This document shows positions 7,755 through 14,791 of a DNA stretch of 27,574 nucleotides, in pieces; position 1 is the stretch's first letter, and each line of letters begins with the position of its first letter. The stretch spans positions 1 to 27,574 of the forward strand of contig JAEWMH010000092.1 in the NCBI GenBank assembly GCA_023393235.1, in the 5' to 3' direction. This DNA comes from Bacillota bacterium (GTDB lineage: Bacteria > Bacillota > Bacilli > Paenibacillales > NBRC-103111). The notes under the pieces were generated by a model. That model was not told the origin of the DNA, did no database searches, and worked only from the letters and a program-made list of their open reading frames with translations. Both the position numbers and the translations under genes were made by a program.

Positions 7755-7869
7755 ACCAAATTTGTGTCTGCTGATGAAGCCTCCAGTTTGATGCTGCCAC
7801 CAAATTGTTACTTCTGCTCTCCAGTTTGGTTCTGACCACCAAATTGTTACTGCTACTCCTCAGTTTGGT
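7755..7869. repeat. Three tandem units with inverted ends ACCAAA...TTTGGT
   Basis: Units at 7755-7792 (38 nt, diverged), 7799-7830 and 7838-7869 (both 32 nt) each begin ACCAAATT and end CAGTTTG(G/A)T, separated by six or seven bases. Each unit can fold on itself. The last two differ at only a few bases. They lie between repeat cluster I and the 3' end of the flavoprotein gene. A 92-codon minus-strand frame across them looks spurious. Confidence 0.75.
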
Positions 7870-7987
7870 GCCGCCACCCACCTGGGTCACGCCTCGTCCA
7901 CCACCCTTGCCGCGTACAATAAGGGCGCCCACCTCCGCCGGAAGTGAACGCCCATCTTCTTTTCTATGCTGTGTTTGCAAACATGTT

Positions 7988-9415
7988 TTATCCCTTGAAC
8001 TCTTCCTCCCGGTAGGCGAAGAAGCTCTCCAGCGTTTCCTCCCGGCTGTCCAGGAACAGCTGGTCGGCGATGGCAGCAGCCAGCTTAGGCACCGCGTTCC
8101 GCGTGCCGGAAATGGCCGAAGCGGACAAGCCGCAGCTGGCCAACGCGGAATAATTGAAGATAAACACCCCGTGCAGCAGCTTCTTCCCTTCCTCGTCCCG
8201 GCCTGTCAGGGCGAAACCGGGGGTCAGATACGGATGGGCATCCAGCAGCGGGTTGGCCGTTTCCGGAGGAGCCGCGTACCGGTCCGCCCAACGGGCCGCA
8301 TGAGGCTCCAGCAGCCGGAGCTCCGGACGCAGGCTCAGGTCGCTCAACAGGCCGGTGCTGATAATCAGGAAGTCGAAGCCGAAGCTTCCTTTGGGGGTGG
8401 TCACCCGCGCCTCCTCCCCCTCTTCCGCCACGTCCAGCCATGGGGAGCCCAGATGCAGCCGGAAGCCCGGCCATGCCGCTGCCCGCTGGTAGGTATCGTT
8501 CGTAGGAGGCTGATTAAATTTGAAAAAATGGGCGATTACCGCATATTTTTCGGCGTCGGTGAGCGTGTGGAATCGTTCGATCATGCCGGACACCTCCATC
8601 TGCCGGATGGGGTTCACCGCAGGCAGCCTGTCGCGCCGCACAAACACATGCACCGCCGCCGCTCCTTCGGTCAGGGCATAATTGGCGTTGTCGAAGGCCG
8701 AGGCACCGCCGCCCAGAATGCCGATCCGCTTGCCCTTCAACTCCTCAAAATCAATCCGCTCCGAGGTGTGGGCGTAGCGGCTTTTGGGCAGCTGCTCCGC
8801 AATCATCCGCGGAACATGCCATTCCCCGCCGCCCTGAATGCCGGTGGCCAGCACCACCTTACGGGCCAGAATCACCTCCGGCGCTGCTTCCCCCCGCCTT
8901 TCTCTGCCAACCGCTCCCGACTCCTCCAGATGCAGCCGGTGCAGTCCATCCCCCAACGGCTCCACCAAGGTCAGCTTCCGGCCGTTGCGCACGGGCAACG
9001 CCAGCACCTGCCTGAACCACCGCAAATAGTTCATCCATTCGCCCCGGGGGATCTTATCCACCTGCTCCCAGCCCTCGGGGCCATGCTGCGCCTCCCACCA
9101 CGCCCGGAAGGTTAGCGACGGCACACCCAAATCGATAGAGCTCAGATGTTTGGGGGTACGGAGGGTTATCATTCTTGCATACGTGTCCCAAGGGCCCTCC
9201 AGCCCTTCGGGATTCTCATCGATGACCAACACATTGTAGATTCTTTCGCGGAACAGTCCGAAGGCTGCACCCAGGCCGCTTTGGCCGCCGCCGACAATCA
9301 CAACGTCATACACATGGCCCTCCGGGCGGGAGGTTGGCTTCACCCAAGCGGGTCCGCCGAAAGCGATGCAGGACAAATCATGCTTCACACGCCGGTTCAA
9401 TTCCTCCAAGCTCAT
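7988..9415 (-). CDS. FAD- and NAD(P)-binding oxidoreductase, flavin monooxygenase-like
   Basis: 475 aa from the chosen ATG at 9415 (AAGGA nine bases upstream). An upstream in-frame start at 9484 would add 23 unlikely residues. The FAD-binding Rossmann motif is VIVGGGQSGLGAAF at 40-53, with the acidic end IDEN near 65. The segment TLRTPKHLSSIDLGVPS at 84-100 is typical of flavin monooxygenase-like proteins. The NAD(P) motif is GILGGGASAFDNA at 232-244. LATGIQGGG near 189 and IISTGL further on are the ATG-type linkers. The family hydroxylates or oxidises small molecules, and the substrate is unknown. The gene stands alone, divergent from the Gfo/Idh/MocA gene at 9718. Its ~45 N-terminal residues before the FAD fold are family-variable. 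Confidence 0.88.
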   Translation of the reverse strand: MSLEELNRRVKHDLSCIAFGGPAWVKPTSRPEGHVYDVVIVGGGQSGLGAAFGLFRERIYNVLVIDENPEGLEGPWDTYARMITLRTPKHLSSIDLGVPSLTFRAWWEAQHGPEGWEQVDKIPRGEWMNYLRWFRQVLALPVRNGRKLTLVEPLGDGLHRLHLEESGAVGRERRGEAAPEVILARKVVLATGIQGGGEWHVPRMIAEQLPKSRYAHTSERIDFEELKGKRIGILGGGASAFDNANYALTEGAAAVHVFVRRDRLPAVNPIRQMEVSGMIERFHTLTDAEKYAVIAHFFKFNQPPTNDTYQRAAAWPGFRLHLGSPWLDVAEEGEEARVTTPKGSFGFDFLIISTGLLSDLSLRPELRLLEPHAARWADRYAAPPETANPLLDAHPYLTPGFALTGRDEEGKKLLHGVFIFNYSALASCGLSASAISGTRNAVPKLAAAIADQLFLDSREETLESFFAYREEEFKG

Positions 9416-9460
9416 GCTCCCACATCCTTTTGATCCATAATGGTGGTCTGGTATTTCCTT

Positions 9461-9489
9461 ATTATAGCTGCAAAAAACCTCCATGAAAA
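9461..9489 (-). promoter_or_regulatory. Promoter of the flavoprotein gene
   Basis: The minus strand has TTTTCA (9489-9484), 17 nt, then a perfect TATAAT (9466-9461), 45 bases before the start codon. The rest of the 302-bp divergent gap 9416-9717 is AT-rich. For the plus-strand gene only a weak TTGCTT-N17-CATACT candidate was seen near 9652-9680. Confidence 0.6.
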
Positions 9490-9717
9490 GTGAAAAAGCC
9501 GGAAAGAGAAGGACAGATCCTGCAGATTTCGGGTTTTCTGATTGCTAGTGCCGGACATTATATTCATTAGGGTATTAAATATACGGATTTTGAAGAAGAA
9601 AAATGAAATACATTTGTTGCGGAATGAGAAACGGGCATGGAAGCTGTTTTTTGCTTGTCCGCTTCTCCCGTGCCATACTTGTACCTATGATGTTTCTATA
9701 AAAAGGAGGTTGTAAAA

Positions 9718-10800
9718 ATGAAGCAGGCACAATTTGCCATTATCGGAGGCGCCGGCTTCCGGGCACAGGCCTTCCTGCGGATTGCCCGGGCTTTGCCTGA
9801 CCACTTTCGTGTAACCGGACTTGTAGTTCGCCAGGTGGAAAAAGGACAGGCCATGGAGGAGGAATGGGGCATTCCCTCCTACCGGACAGTGGAGGAGCTG
9901 CTGGCTCAGGGGCGCCCCGACTTTATTGTAGTATCTGCGGGGAAGGATGCTGCGTCGGAGATATTGCCTGATCTCGCAGAGCGGGGGATTCCGGTGCTGC
10001 TGGAGACACCTCCCGCCTCGGATCTGGCAGGGCTTCATCAGGTGCACCAACAACTGACCCTACGGGGGGCACGTGTTCAGGTGGCGGAGCAGTACCATCT
10101 GTCTCCCCTTCATGCTGCCAGGCTGGCTGTCATTGGACAAGGAAGGCTGGGGAGGGTGACAGAGGCTACCGTTTCCATCTCCCAGTTTTATCATGCCATC
10201 AGCTTAATACGAAAATATTTGGGCATCGGGTATGAGAATGCGGAAGTGACGGGTATGCGGTTTCTGTCTCCGCAGATTGCCGGCCCCGGCCGGGCGGGTG
10301 TGCCGGAGGAGGAAAAACTGGTGCAGCAGCCGCGGGACCTGGTGTGGTTCCATTTTGGCGACAGGCTGGGGATCTACGACTTTACCAAGGACCAGCACCG
10401 CTCCTGGATCCGCTCCAATCATGTTTCAGTGCGGGGGGAGCGGGGCGAGATCACGGACCGGCGGCTGAACCTTCTGATTGATTACCAGACACCGCTTCCT
10501 CTGGAGTTCAAGCGGGTCAACCGTGGTGAGGAGGAAAATTTGGAGGGGTATTTTCTGGAGGGCATCCTTGCTGGGGACAGCTACGCTTACCGGAACCCGT
10601 ATTCACCGGCCCGGCTGTTGGACGATGAACTGGCCATTGCCGCGTGCCTAACCCGGATGGCTGAATATGCCGCCGGAGGCGAAAGCTTTTACAGCCTGGC
10701 CGAGGCCTGCCAGGATACCTATCTCGGCTTCGTCGCCGAGGAGGCCATCCGCACCGGCAAAACCCAACGCACGGAGCCCCAGCCGTGGGCTGAACGGTAA
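9718..10800 (+). CDS. Gfo/Idh/MocA-family protein with ETP in place of EKP
   Basis: 360 aa with an ideal AAAGGAGGT site seven bases before the ATG. The N-terminal Rossmann fold begins FAIIGGAGFRAQAFLRIA (residues 6-23), and the C-terminal half has the family's H-x5-RKYLG segment. At 96-98 the motif that is normally E-K-P reads E-T-P (LLETPPAS), so the lysine that positions substrate and NAD is missing. Related proteins with ETPPA exist to my knowledge, so it may define a subfamily with different chemistry or a binding role. It is transcribed alone and divergently from the flavoprotein. The paralogue at 4113-5291 keeps the lysine. The substrate is unknown. Confidence 0.88.
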   Translation: MKQAQFAIIGGAGFRAQAFLRIARALPDHFRVTGLVVRQVEKGQAMEEEWGIPSYRTVEELLAQGRPDFIVVSAGKDAASEILPDLAERGIPVLLETPPASDLAGLHQVHQQLTLRGARVQVAEQYHLSPLHAARLAVIGQGRLGRVTEATVSISQFYHAISLIRKYLGIGYENAEVTGMRFLSPQIAGPGRAGVPEEEKLVQQPRDLVWFHFGDRLGIYDFTKDQHRSWIRSNHVSVRGERGEITDRRLNLLIDYQTPLPLEFKRVNRGEEENLEGYFLEGILAGDSYAYRNPYSPARLLDDELAIAACLTRMAEYAAGGESFYSLAEACQDTYLGFVAEEAIRTGKTQRTEPQPWAER

Positions 10801-10978
10801 GCTGATCGATCGGGGGCACCGGAGCTGCTTTCGGGGACTGCGGAGTAGCTCATTGATCAGGCAGCCGGCGGGAGGCGGTTTCCTGTGGGGTCTCTCTGCC
10901 AATCCGCAAGTTTATTTATCGCCTCAGTCTGCCATCCTGTGGTGCGCCTTCACCTCAGCCCACTTCTGTCCGCCATCC
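10801..10978. other. Intergenic stretch with an imperfect hairpin after the ETP-type gene
   Basis: Nested short arms CTGATC (10802-10807)/GATCAG (10855-10860) and GAGCT (10822-10826)/AGCTC (10847-10851) could fold, but there is no T-run, so I do not call a terminator. Nothing else is recognised here. The gap continues with repeat cluster II. Confidence 0.4.
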
Positions 10979-11152
10979 TGCAAAAGTGCAGTTATTTCTA
11001 GCGCATTCCCTCTACGGAGGTCCCGAAATGCAAAAGTGCAGTTATTTCGGGCCAACTGGAGCATTTCGGGGGAATATCTGGAGATTAACTGCACTTTTGC
11101 AGTTAAAGCAGCATAAAAGCCACTTTCGCACAAAAATAGATGTATTTTTGCA
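10979..11152. repeat. Repeat cluster II: two direct and two inverted copies of the TGCAAAAGTGCAGTTA element
   Basis: Two identical 20-nt copies, TGCAAAAGTGCAGTTATTTC, start at 10979 and 11029 (50 nt apart). An inverted copy, TAACTGCACTTTTGCA, is at 11086-11101. A degenerate inverted copy, TAGATGTATTTTTGCA, is at 11137-11152 (51 nt further). The core is internally near-palindromic (TGCAAAAGTGCA). The same core returns in cluster IV at 21.9 kb. No gene is supported in this stretch. Confidence 0.85.
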
Positions 11153-11182
11153 GGATGGGGAAAGCACCGTTAGGGAAATAAA

Positions 11183-11281
11183 CGCATCCTTTTCGCGTAA
11201 CCGGGTAACTTCGCAGCATGCAGGAGGACGATTAGTGGAGACGGCGCATCCATTTTGCGTAACCGGGTAACTTTTGCAGCA
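11183..11281. repeat. 62-nt-spaced direct repeat
   Basis: The segments starting CGCATCC at 11183 and 11245 share about 37 positions, including GCGTAACCGGGTAACTT and GCAGCA, with few differences. The module contains the direct pair GTAAC-CGG-GTAAC. It directly follows repeat cluster II. Its function is unknown. Confidence 0.75.
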
Positions 11282-11334
11282 CATGGGGAGATTCGATTCT
11301 TGTGGTTGGTGCATCCACGGAGCGCCCAAACCAC

Positions 11335-11360
11335 AAAAAAGCAGGGATCGCGTCCCCGCT
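11335..11360 (-). terminator. Terminator downstream of the Ala/Gly-rich gene
   Basis: On the minus strand an 8-bp stem (AGCGGGGA with TCCCTGCT, one G-T pair, loop CGCGA) is followed by five more T. It lies 127 bases after the stop codon at 11487. The space between holds only a tight 7-bp inverted repeat at 11382-11397. Confidence 0.75.
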
Positions 11361-11486
11361 GAGCTGCGAACCGCAGGCAGGCACCTTGTTCAAGGTGTCT
11401 ACCTGGCGGACAACAACCAGCAGAAACGGCCCTGCTGCTTTTTCAACCTCTAACCTAAACTCACCAAAACCTGCCTACGGCCTCTC

Positions 11487-11939
11487 TCACACCGGCCCAT
11501 CGGGGCCGTCCAGCACATCCACCACACCTACGGCGATCGCGCCTACTGCGGCGGTATAAACCAGCCCCTTCACGCCGTGCTTCAAAAGCTCCTTATCCTT
11601 GTCGGCGATGCCCTTGGCCACATTGCCCGCATTCTCCGCCATCCCGGTGAGCACCTGGCCGGTGCCCTTCACCGTCGCATTGACGGCGGCGCCCAGGTCC
11701 TGCATCCCTTCCTGGCGGCGCGCCTCATCCCGGGCCAACAGGCCTGCTGCCGTATCCCAGGTGCCGCTGGCCAAGTCGCCTACGGTCCGTCCGGCGAACC
11801 GGCTGGTCTTTTCCACGCCGTCACCGATTTCCTTCACAAAATTGCTCCCCGTCAGCTCCCCGACCACCCGGACAGTGCCGCCCAGAACCAAACCGGTCAG
11901 CTCCCCGGCGGCATTGCCGATTCCTTTTAACAAACGCAT
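11487..11939 (-). CDS. Uncharacterised 150-aa Ala/Gly/Val-rich protein
   Basis: The start at 11939 has GGAGGGGG about eight bases upstream. Longer in-frame starts lack a site. The sequence has repeated Gly-rich amphipathic stretches (GLVLGGTVRVVGELTG, NATVKGTGQVLTGMAENAG) and polar charged spacers (LLARDEARRQEGM, IADKDKELLKHG). It has one moderately hydrophobic C-terminal segment (VKGLVYTAAVGAIAVGVVDV) and ends DGPDGPV. There is no signal peptide and no domain I can name. The composition suggests a membrane-surface or stress-type amphipathic helical protein, which is inference only. It lies downstream of the GH13 gene with a long inverted repeat between them, so it may have its own expression control. 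Confidence 0.75.
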   Translation of the reverse strand: MRLLKGIGNAAGELTGLVLGGTVRVVGELTGSNFVKEIGDGVEKTSRFAGRTVGDLASGTWDTAAGLLARDEARRQEGMQDLGAAVNATVKGTGQVLTGMAENAGNVAKGIADKDKELLKHGVKGLVYTAAVGAIAVGVVDVLDGPDGPV

Positions 11940-11957
11940 ATGCGTGTCCCCCTCCAT

Positions 11958-12024
11958 AGCCGTCCGTGCGGCAGCCCCGCCAGTCACGGGCATAATATTA
12001 CCTAAGTATACGCACCGGACGGCT
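11958..12024. repeat. 13-bp inverted repeat between the GH13 gene and the Ala/Gly-rich gene
   Basis: AGCCGTCCGTGCG (11958-11970) and CGCACCGGACGGCT (12011-12024) are complementary with one bulged base and are separated by 40 nt. The structure ends a few bases before the ribosome binding site of the 11939 gene. It may be a leader hairpin or a termination or processing site for the GH13 transcript. No T-run is present. Confidence 0.6.
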
Positions 12025-12032
12025 GCAGCGTT

Positions 12033-13853
12033 TCAGTTCTTTTCCGGCAGCTTCACGTCGGTTGGCAGAGGCGGCGGTGCCGAAGCCGGAACTGCTGCTT
12101 TAATTGGCGGCACCTCATTGGCGGCGGGCAATGCCTCCCCCACCGCTTCCTCCTCCGGCTTGGTCTGCAGCACAGGCGCAGGCAGCGGACAGAGCTTATA
12201 CACCCGGGCCTCATATGCCCGCAGCGGAAACCGCTCCACCTTCTCCTTCACGTCCAAGGGATAATTAGCCAAAAGCAAATCGCAGCAGTCGTACCGGATA
12301 TACTCGGGCAGCACAAACTCCGTCTCTTCCGGGAAGAGATTAGCCACAATCAGCAGCACCACGCTGTCCAGGGTCCGGGTGTAGGCGTAAATCTGCTTAT
12401 CCTGAGGCAAAAGCAGATCGTAAACCCCATACACCGCCGCAGCACAATCCCGGCGCAGCTCAATGAGCTTCCGGTAATAATGATAGATGGAGTCCGGGTC
12501 CTGCAGCTGACTCTCCACATTGATGCCGGTATAGTTGGGATTCACCTTCAGCCACGGCTTACCGGTGGTGAAGCCTGCATGAGCGCCGCTGTTCCACTGC
12601 ATGGGCGTACGGGAATTATCCCGGCCGTTCTTCCAGATGATCTGCATCACCTCGGCGTGGCTTCTGCCTTTTTCCAGCTCGATGCGGTACAGATTCTTGA
12701 TGGCCACGTCATTATAATCGTCGATGGAGGCGAACTGGACATTGGTCATGCCGATCTCCTGCCCCTGGTAAATAAACGGTGTCCCCTGCATCAAAAAATA
12801 CATGGTAGCCAGCGCCTTGGCCGATTCCCGCCAATAGATGCTGTCGTCCCCCCATGTGGACACGGACCGGGGCTGGTCGTGATTTTCCAGGAACAGCGCG
12901 TTCCAACCGTCCTTCTCCAGGCCTTTCTGCCAGCGGGTCAGCGTCCGCTTCAAAGAACGGAGATCCAGGCCGCCCTCCAGGCTTTTGCTCCACAGGCCCA
13001 GATGCTCAAACTGGAAAATCATATTGAACTTGCCGCGTTTTTCACTGACCCACAGTCCGGCGTCGTTGGAGCTGACCCCGTTGGCTTCCCCTACGGTCAT
13101 AATGTCGTAGCGGGCGAAGGTCTCCGCCTTCAACTCCTCCAGGAAGGCATGGATGCCCTGCCGGTTCCGGTGTCCCTCAAACGAAGGCACATAACGCAAA
13201 TTCTTCGGGTTGGGGATATCCGGGAAACCCGGTGTTTTTTTGATGTGGGAGATGGCATCCACCCGGAAGCCGTCGATGCCCTTGTCCAGCCACCAGCGCA
13301 CCATGTCGTACAGCTCCCGGCGCACCTCCGGATTTTCCCAATTCAGATCGGGCTGGCGGGTGGAGAAAATATGCATGAAATATTGTCCGGTCAACGGGTC
13401 AAACTGCCAGGCGGGGCCGCCGAAGATGCTCTCCCAGTTGTTGGGCTCGGAGTCATTCCGGGGATCAGCCCAGATGTAATAGTCCCGCTTGGGATTATCC
13501 CGGGAGGAGCGGGCCTCGATGAACCACGGGTGTTCATCGGAGGTATGGTTCAGCACCAGGTCCAGGATCAGCTTCATGCCGCGGGCATGGATCTCCCGGA
13601 GCAGCTCATCAAAATCCTCCATGGTGCCGTACTCCTCGGCCATAGCCTGGTAGTCGGAGATGTCGTAGCCGTTGTCGTCGTTGGGGGACTTGTAGGTGGG
13701 ACAAATCCAGATCACATCAATCCCCAGGTCCTTCAGATAATCCAGCTTGGTCAAAATGCCCCGCAGGTCGCCGATTCCGTCTCCGTTGGCGTCCATAAAG
13801 CTGCGGGGGTAAATCTGGTATGCGACTGCTTCTTTCCACCATTTTTTATCCAT
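12033..13853 (-). CDS. GH13 alpha-glucosidase (oligo-1,6-/exo-1,4-glucosidase type) with C-terminal tail
   Basis: 606 aa. It is a cytoplasmic GH13 enzyme with no signal peptide, starting MDKKWWKEAVAYQIYPRSF. The catalytic residues are D199 (GFRVDAISH), E256 (TVGEANG) and D326 (ENHDQPR), almost the numbering of the Bacillus oligo-1,6-glucosidase. Conserved region I is DLVLNHTSD at 98-106. The residue after the nucleophile is Ala200. In that enzyme it is Val and marks alpha-1,6 preference, so this one may prefer alpha-1,4 bonds (inference). The family is normally about 560 aa, but here a Pro/Ala/Glu-rich tail of about 50 residues follows the last beta domain. The start has AGGTGA seven bases upstream. 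The GNAT gene lies 48 bp upstream in the same direction, probably one transcript. Confidence 0.94.
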   Translation of the reverse strand: MDKKWWKEAVAYQIYPRSFMDANGDGIGDLRGILTKLDYLKDLGIDVIWICPTYKSPNDDNGYDISDYQAMAEEYGTMEDFDELLREIHARGMKLILDLVLNHTSDEHPWFIEARSSRDNPKRDYYIWADPRNDSEPNNWESIFGGPAWQFDPLTGQYFMHIFSTRQPDLNWENPEVRRELYDMVRWWLDKGIDGFRVDAISHIKKTPGFPDIPNPKNLRYVPSFEGHRNRQGIHAFLEELKAETFARYDIMTVGEANGVSSNDAGLWVSEKRGKFNMIFQFEHLGLWSKSLEGGLDLRSLKRTLTRWQKGLEKDGWNALFLENHDQPRSVSTWGDDSIYWRESAKALATMYFLMQGTPFIYQGQEIGMTNVQFASIDDYNDVAIKNLYRIELEKGRSHAEVMQIIWKNGRDNSRTPMQWNSGAHAGFTTGKPWLKVNPNYTGINVESQLQDPDSIYHYYRKLIELRRDCAAAVYGVYDLLLPQDKQIYAYTRTLDSVVLLIVANLFPEETEFVLPEYIRYDCCDLLLANYPLDVKEKVERFPLRAYEARVYKLCPLPAPVLQTKPEEEAVGEALPAANEVPPIKAAVPASAPPPLPTDVKLPEKN

Positions 13854-13901
13854 CTTTATGTCACCTGCCTCCTTCTTTTTTACCCGGATCGGCTGGAAAT
13901 G

Positions 13902-14363
13902 TTACAAATATTTTTTCATGGTGATATCTGTGGCGTGATAACCGGATTTTTCATACAGGGCCAAAGCCCGCTGGTTATGCGCAAAAACATGGAGTCCCAC
14001 CGCCCTGGCGCCCAGTTCCTTCGCCTTTTCCTCCATTGCCGCCATGGTGTCCTTGCCCAGCCCACGGCCGCGCCACTCTTCATACAAGTTGATTTCGTAG
14101 AGGAAGGCCTCCCGCTTGCCCGGATCCACATACAGCCAGATATATCCGATCCGGACGCCGCCCGTTTCTTCAATCATGTAAAGATATTGATCCGCCGTGT
14201 CGAGTCCGTCCGGCAAGAGCCGGAGAATGGCCTCCCGGGACAGCGCCAGTGCCTCCTCTTCCCTCCAGACACCGGATTCTACCTTTTCCTGGGCATAATG
14301 GGGAATCAATTCATCCAGGAACGCTTGCAGCTCCGCTTCATTCATAGGAACCAGACTAACCAT
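13902..14363 (-). CDS. GNAT-family N-acetyltransferase
   Basis: 153 aa. The acetyl-CoA pyrophosphate loop is visible as RGRGLGK (about residues 98-104), preceded by the beta strand LYEINLYEEW and followed by the helix MAAMEEKAKELGA. The segment VGLHVFAHNQRALALYEKSGYH is motif B with the catalytic-side Tyr. It transfers an acetyl group from acetyl-CoA to an amine, and the acceptor is unknown. GAGGGG lies six bases before the ATG. A perfect TATAAT (14394-14389 on the minus strand) precedes it without a clear -35 box. It is the first gene of a likely two-gene unit with the alpha-glucosidase, and divergent from the 47-aa gene. Confidence 0.9.
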   Translation of the reverse strand: MVSLVPMNEAELQAFLDELIPHYAQEKVESGVWREEEALALSREAILRLLPDGLDTADQYLYMIEETGGVRIGYIWLYVDPGKREAFLYEINLYEEWRGRGLGKDTMAAMEEKAKELGARAVGLHVFAHNQRALALYEKSGYHATDITMKKYL

Positions 14364-14484
14364 GCCAAACCCCTCTTTTCACATGTAAATTATAAAAGCC
14401 CCTTCTGTCCCGTTCATAATTGTTCCAGTTTGACGCATACTAAGTCCCTGATGACTCATCCTGCCCCTTAGGAGGTGAACCGCC

Positions 14485-14628
14485 ATGTCAAGCAACATCG
14501 TACGCGAAGAGGCCCGCAAGATTCAGGAATCCTCCGGCAAGCTCCAGCACATGACCACCGAAAGCGACATCAAGAATGAGCTGGAGAAAATCCGTCAATA
14601 CTGCACCGCCATCGAAGCCCGCATCTAA
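14485..14628 (+). CDS. Small 47-aa charged helical protein
   Basis: ATG at 14485 with a near-perfect AGGAGGTGA site six bases upstream opens 47 codons to TAA. The protein has many Glu/Lys/Arg/Gln residues, no long hydrophobic run and one Cys, and it looks like one or two amphipathic helices (EEARKIQESSGKLQHM, then NELEKIRQYCTAIEARI). A strong rho-independent terminator follows, and a possible promoter TTCATA-N17-CATACT lies upstream (about 14413-14441). The combination of binding site, helical composition and terminator makes a real gene likely. The function is unknown and I recognise no family. Confidence 0.75.
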   Translation: MSSNIVREEARKIQESSGKLQHMTTESDIKNELEKIRQYCTAIEARI

Positions 14629-14668
14629 CGCGGAAGTGCTTTTGCCGCCGCGTACTTGCTCCGACCAG

Positions 14669-14711
14669 AAGCCCCGAAGCCGGAACGAACCCGGCTGCCG
14701 GGGCTTTTCTC
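14669..14711 (+). terminator. Terminator of the 47-aa protein gene
   Basis: A long GC-rich stem on the plus strand (AAGCCCCG-a-AGCCGG paired with CCGGCT-g-CGGGGCTT, one internal mismatch, loop about 6-8 nt) runs into TTTTCTCTT. It separates the small gene from asnO. Confidence 0.85.
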
Positions 14712-14791
14712 TTCGGGGAGGACACGCAACTAAGCCCACCCCACCGCATAGAGTATACAATCATGTTCGTTAGAGAAAGGGTGAGGCAACC

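Noticed and set aside
7702..7980. 92-codon minus-strand frame through the ACCAAA units
   Set aside because: Its sequence is the translated tandem repeat (SNNLV... units) and no ribosome binding site precedes it.
10979..11330. Small open frames across repeat cluster II and the 62-nt repeat
   Set aside because: They are products of the repeats in several frames on both strands, with no ribosome binding sites. The repeat signal is at the nucleotide level.
11421..11450. Plus-strand terminator-like CAGCAG...CTGCTG with five T
   Set aside because: The stem is only six bp and there is no plus-strand gene ending nearby.
14712..14791. T-box or other riboswitch leader for asnO
   Set aside because: Only 80 bases separate the upstream terminator and the start codon. 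No T-box consensus or second terminator is present.
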